The notes beneath the pieces were generated by a model. That model was not told the origin of the DNA. It was given only the letters and a program-made list of their open reading frames with translations, and did no database searches. Position numbers and translations under genes: made by a program. Positions 61,765 to 64,000 of a DNA stretch of 64,000 bases are shown here, in pieces. The first letter of the stretch is position 1. The number at the start of each line of letters is the position of its first letter. This DNA is from Gammaproteobacteria bacterium. GTDB taxonomy: Bacteria > Pseudomonadota > Gammaproteobacteria > Eutrophobiales > Eutrophobiaceae. The stretch lies in the NCBI GenBank assembly GCA_022826885.1, contig JAJDUB010000002.1:62001-126000 (forward strand), written 5' to 3'.

Positions 61765-62729
61765 GGCCCAAGGAGCCGCCGGCGCCGGAATATGGTTATG
61801 CCTATGTGAATCCACCGCGTTCCGGTAACGAGATTAACGGTATGGGCGTACCGGAAAAAATTCCTCCCAGGAAGATTGCCCCGGACGACTTTACCATTGA
61901 GGACTATGACTATAAGGACCTGTTCGATTTCTTTTTCATGACAATGTCATGGCCGGTATTCAAGGAATTCGTCCTGGGCATGTTCGAAAGCAGAAAGGCC
62001 CGGGGCAGAGTTGCCGGACGTCGCACCGAAGTCGATGATCCGGTCTCCATGGCGACACATGTCAAGCAAAAGGCAGAGGAGATTGGCTTTGATACAGTCG
62101 GGATTACCGAAGCCAGGGACGAGTTGTTACTCTACGAGGGAGATCGACCTTATCCCTATAAATATGCGATTTGCCTCGGGACCGAACAGGACCGCAAGAC
62201 CATGGAGCAGGTCCCGCAGCCGGAGGCGGGGCTGGAGGTGGTAAGGACCTACCGCAGGAGCTCCTCCTGCAGCAACCGTCTGGCTGCGTATATCCGCTCA
62301 CTGGGCTGGCCGGCAGAAGCCTTCGCGGTCGGCAGGGATATCCTGATGATGCCGTCTGCCATACAGGCGGGACTTGGGCAACTGGGAAAGCACGGCTCAT
62401 TGATCAACAGGGAGTTAGGGTCGAATTTCCGCCTGACCCTGGTATTGACGGATTTGCCGATGGCGACCGATGCACCGGTAGATATCGGGGTGGAGGACGT
62501 CTGTGCGACATGCCGTGCCTGTACCCGGTATTGCCCTCCCGATGCCATTTATGATGACAAGAAAATGGTTAGGGGAGTAGAGAAGTGGTACGTGGATTTT
62601 GATCGGTGCGCCTGGTATTTTTCCATGACCACCGGTTGTTCCATCTGCGTTGAGGTGTGTCCCTGGTCGAAACCTGGCCGCGGTCCAAAGCTGTCGGAAA
62701 TAGTACTGGCCAGGCGGGAGAAAAACTGA
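61761..62729 (+). CDS. Reductive dehalogenase-like 2x[4Fe-4S] protein without N-terminal Tat signal
   Basis: LGQLGKHGSLINRELGSNFRLTLVLTDLPMATDAPVDIGVEDVCATCRACTRYCPPDAIYDDKKMVRGVEKWYVDFDRC...TGCSICVEVCPWSKPGRG. Confidence 0.72.
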   Translation: MRPKEPPAPEYGYAYVNPPRSGNEINGMGVPEKIPPRKIAPDDFTIEDYDYKDLFDFFFMTMSWPVFKEFVLGMFESRKARGRVAGRRTEVDDPVSMATHVKQKAEEIGFDTVGITEARDELLLYEGDRPYPYKYAICLGTEQDRKTMEQVPQPEAGLEVVRTYRRSSSCSNRLAAYIRSLGWPAEAFAVGRDILMMPSAIQAGLGQLGKHGSLINRELGSNFRLTLVLTDLPMATDAPVDIGVEDVCATCRACTRYCPPDAIYDDKKMVRGVEKWYVDFDRCAWYFSMTTGCSICVEVCPWSKPGRGPKLSEIVLARREKN

Positions 62730-62762
62730 GAATAACAATCTTTTTAAGTTATACAGTCTCGC

Positions 62763-63038
62763 ATGAATAAATATGAACATTTTCTGTTTTTGATGTTGTT
62801 CTTATTCGGGTTTCAGGCTTTCGCAGGCACCTTTCAATCCTGTTTGGAAGCTGCCCGGGGTGGTAGCCCTGTTAAAAGTCAAACAGACGTCAGCGGGATG
62901 ACAACGGGCTGCCATAAAACAGAAAATGACATGACCGGTAATACCGATACCTGTGATGCCCGGCATTTCTGTATCGGTACCACATTCTCAATCGCGTATC
63001 CTTCAGGCCATTCGATTGCGAAATGGTCTGAATCTTGA
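62763..63038 (+). CDS. Small putatively secreted Cys-containing protein
   Basis: N-terminal signal-like MNKYEHFLFLMLFLFGFQAFAGTFQSC; five cysteines; no family recognised. Confidence 0.4.
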   Translation: MNKYEHFLFLMLFLFGFQAFAGTFQSCLEAARGGSPVKSQTDVSGMTTGCHKTENDMTGNTDTCDARHFCIGTTFSIAYPSGHSIAKWSES

Positions 63039-63130
63039 GAGCGTTGTAACTGGAGTTACAAATGGGTATTTTCCTCCGCGTTGGTTCGGGGCTACGGTAC
63101 GGTATAATTGGAAATAAAAGATTCTAGTAC

Positions 63131-63799
63131 GTGCTAACGGTTGCTTCATTAAATGAAAGGTGGGGCCTGTTTTCGTTACTGGTGTTCATCGCCAGTATCG
63201 TAGTACTGGCTTGCTGGTTCATAACCAATCTTTCCGGAGAGCAGGAATACCGGCACATGATCCGTGTCTCGGTACGTTGCTCCCTGCCTTTGCTTATCTT
63301 GGCTTTTACAGCCTCGGCGCTGAACCGTTTGTGGCCGTGTGAAGCATCTGCCTGGCTGTTAAGGAATCGCAAGTATCTGGGACTCGCGTTTTCTGCAGTG
63401 ATGCTCTGGCAGATACTGTTCATTGTTCTGCTGATTAGCACAGGGGCAAGCCTGTTCCCGCCGGGGCCCGCGGCCATGTTCATTGTTTCCGACCTGATCG
63501 GGTATACGCTCCTTCTGTCAATGACCGTCACATCTTTCGAAATGTTCAGGAACCGCATGTCCCCGGTCGCCTGGAAACGGCTGCACCGGACGGGTATTTA
63601 CTATATATGGGTGATCTATCTGTACAGTTTTCCCATCGGTATTTACTTTTCAAGAGACAACCACATGGAAGTTGCGGGTTACGGTTTCCTGTTCTTTATT
63701 ACGCTTGCAGCAGGTATACTTCGCCTGCTTGCCTGGGGAAAAGACAGCAAAATAACATTCAACAAGTGGGCAGATAATATTGTTAAAGCAACAGATTGA
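63131..63799 (+). CDS. Ferric reductase-like transmembrane protein
   Basis: RVSVRCSLPLLILAFTASALNRLWP...WLLRNRKYLGLAFSAVMLWQILFIVLL; multiple TM helices; GTG start. Confidence 0.75.
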   Translation: MLTVASLNERWGLFSLLVFIASIVVLACWFITNLSGEQEYRHMIRVSVRCSLPLLILAFTASALNRLWPCEASAWLLRNRKYLGLAFSAVMLWQILFIVLLISTGASLFPPGPAAMFIVSDLIGYTLLLSMTVTSFEMFRNRMSPVAWKRLHRTGIYYIWVIYLYSFPIGIYFSRDNHMEVAGYGFLFFITLAAGILRLLAWGKDSKITFNKWADNIVKATD

Positions 63800-63809
63800 G
63801 GAATTAATC

Positions 63810-64000
63810 ATGCGTAAGAGGCTTCGAAATATAACGTTAACCGTTTTAAGCGTCCTGGCCATGTGCGGGATAGCGTCGTGCGCCATGGATGACGTTACTG
63901 GTGAACTGGATGAGTTCAAGCAGGCAATCCGCGCCAAGTACGATTTGAAGGAACAGGCCTTTGCCAATAATGATCCTGAACCGATAATGGAGCAGTTCTA
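63810..64000 (+). CDS. Putative lipoprotein, truncated by the window edge
   Basis: MRKRLRNITLTVLSVLAMCGIASCAMDDVTGELDEFKQAIRAKYDLKEQAFANNDPEPIMEQF...; lipobox-like ASC. Confidence 0.65.
   Translation, partial: MRKRLRNITLTVLSVLAMCGIASCAMDDVTGELDEFKQAIRAKYDLKEQAFANNDPEPIMEQF

Overview
This looks like about 64 kb of a gammaproteobacterial-type chromosome (lineage inferred only from gene content and order). There are three zones. (1) About 1-9.5 kb is an accessory, defence-like island with all well-supported full genes on the minus strand. It holds an overlapping UvrD-like helicase / DarT-like (DUF4433) ADP-ribosyltransferase / ADP-ribosylglycohydrolase triad, a tight DUF2188 / TIR-like (deoxyribosyltransferase-like) / MrfA-type DEXH helicase operon, and an AAA_21/RloA-like ATPase. 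This is the best candidate for an incompletely described system. (2) About 9.5-13.9 kb is a decayed, repeat-rich spacer. It contains three copies of a perfect-stem hairpin repeat, duplicated DUF1640-like membrane-protein fragments, a duplicated 3' end of a DUF3782-like gene, and an AbrB/PIN toxin-antitoxin pair. (3) About 14-64 kb is mostly core chromosome: nagZ, a mscS-family gene, dapF, DUF484, xerC, smpB, an NSS transporter, rnfH; a cobalamin salvage locus (btuC, btuD, cobT, cobS, cobU, btuF, a cobalamin riboswitch, btuB, cobO) with a hipBA-like pair embedded; bamE and fur; recN, nadK, hrcA, grpE, dnaK, dnaJ, dapB; lhr; carA, carB, greA, rlmE, ftsH, glmM, serA, DUF1015; and a reductive-dehalogenase-like Fe-S protein. 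Several palindromic intergenic elements recur. Two of them (32.3 kb and 50.5 kb) share a 30-nt core (28/30 identical) but have different, perfectly self-complementary outer arms. Family calls come from recognising motifs in the supplied translations; no database search was run.
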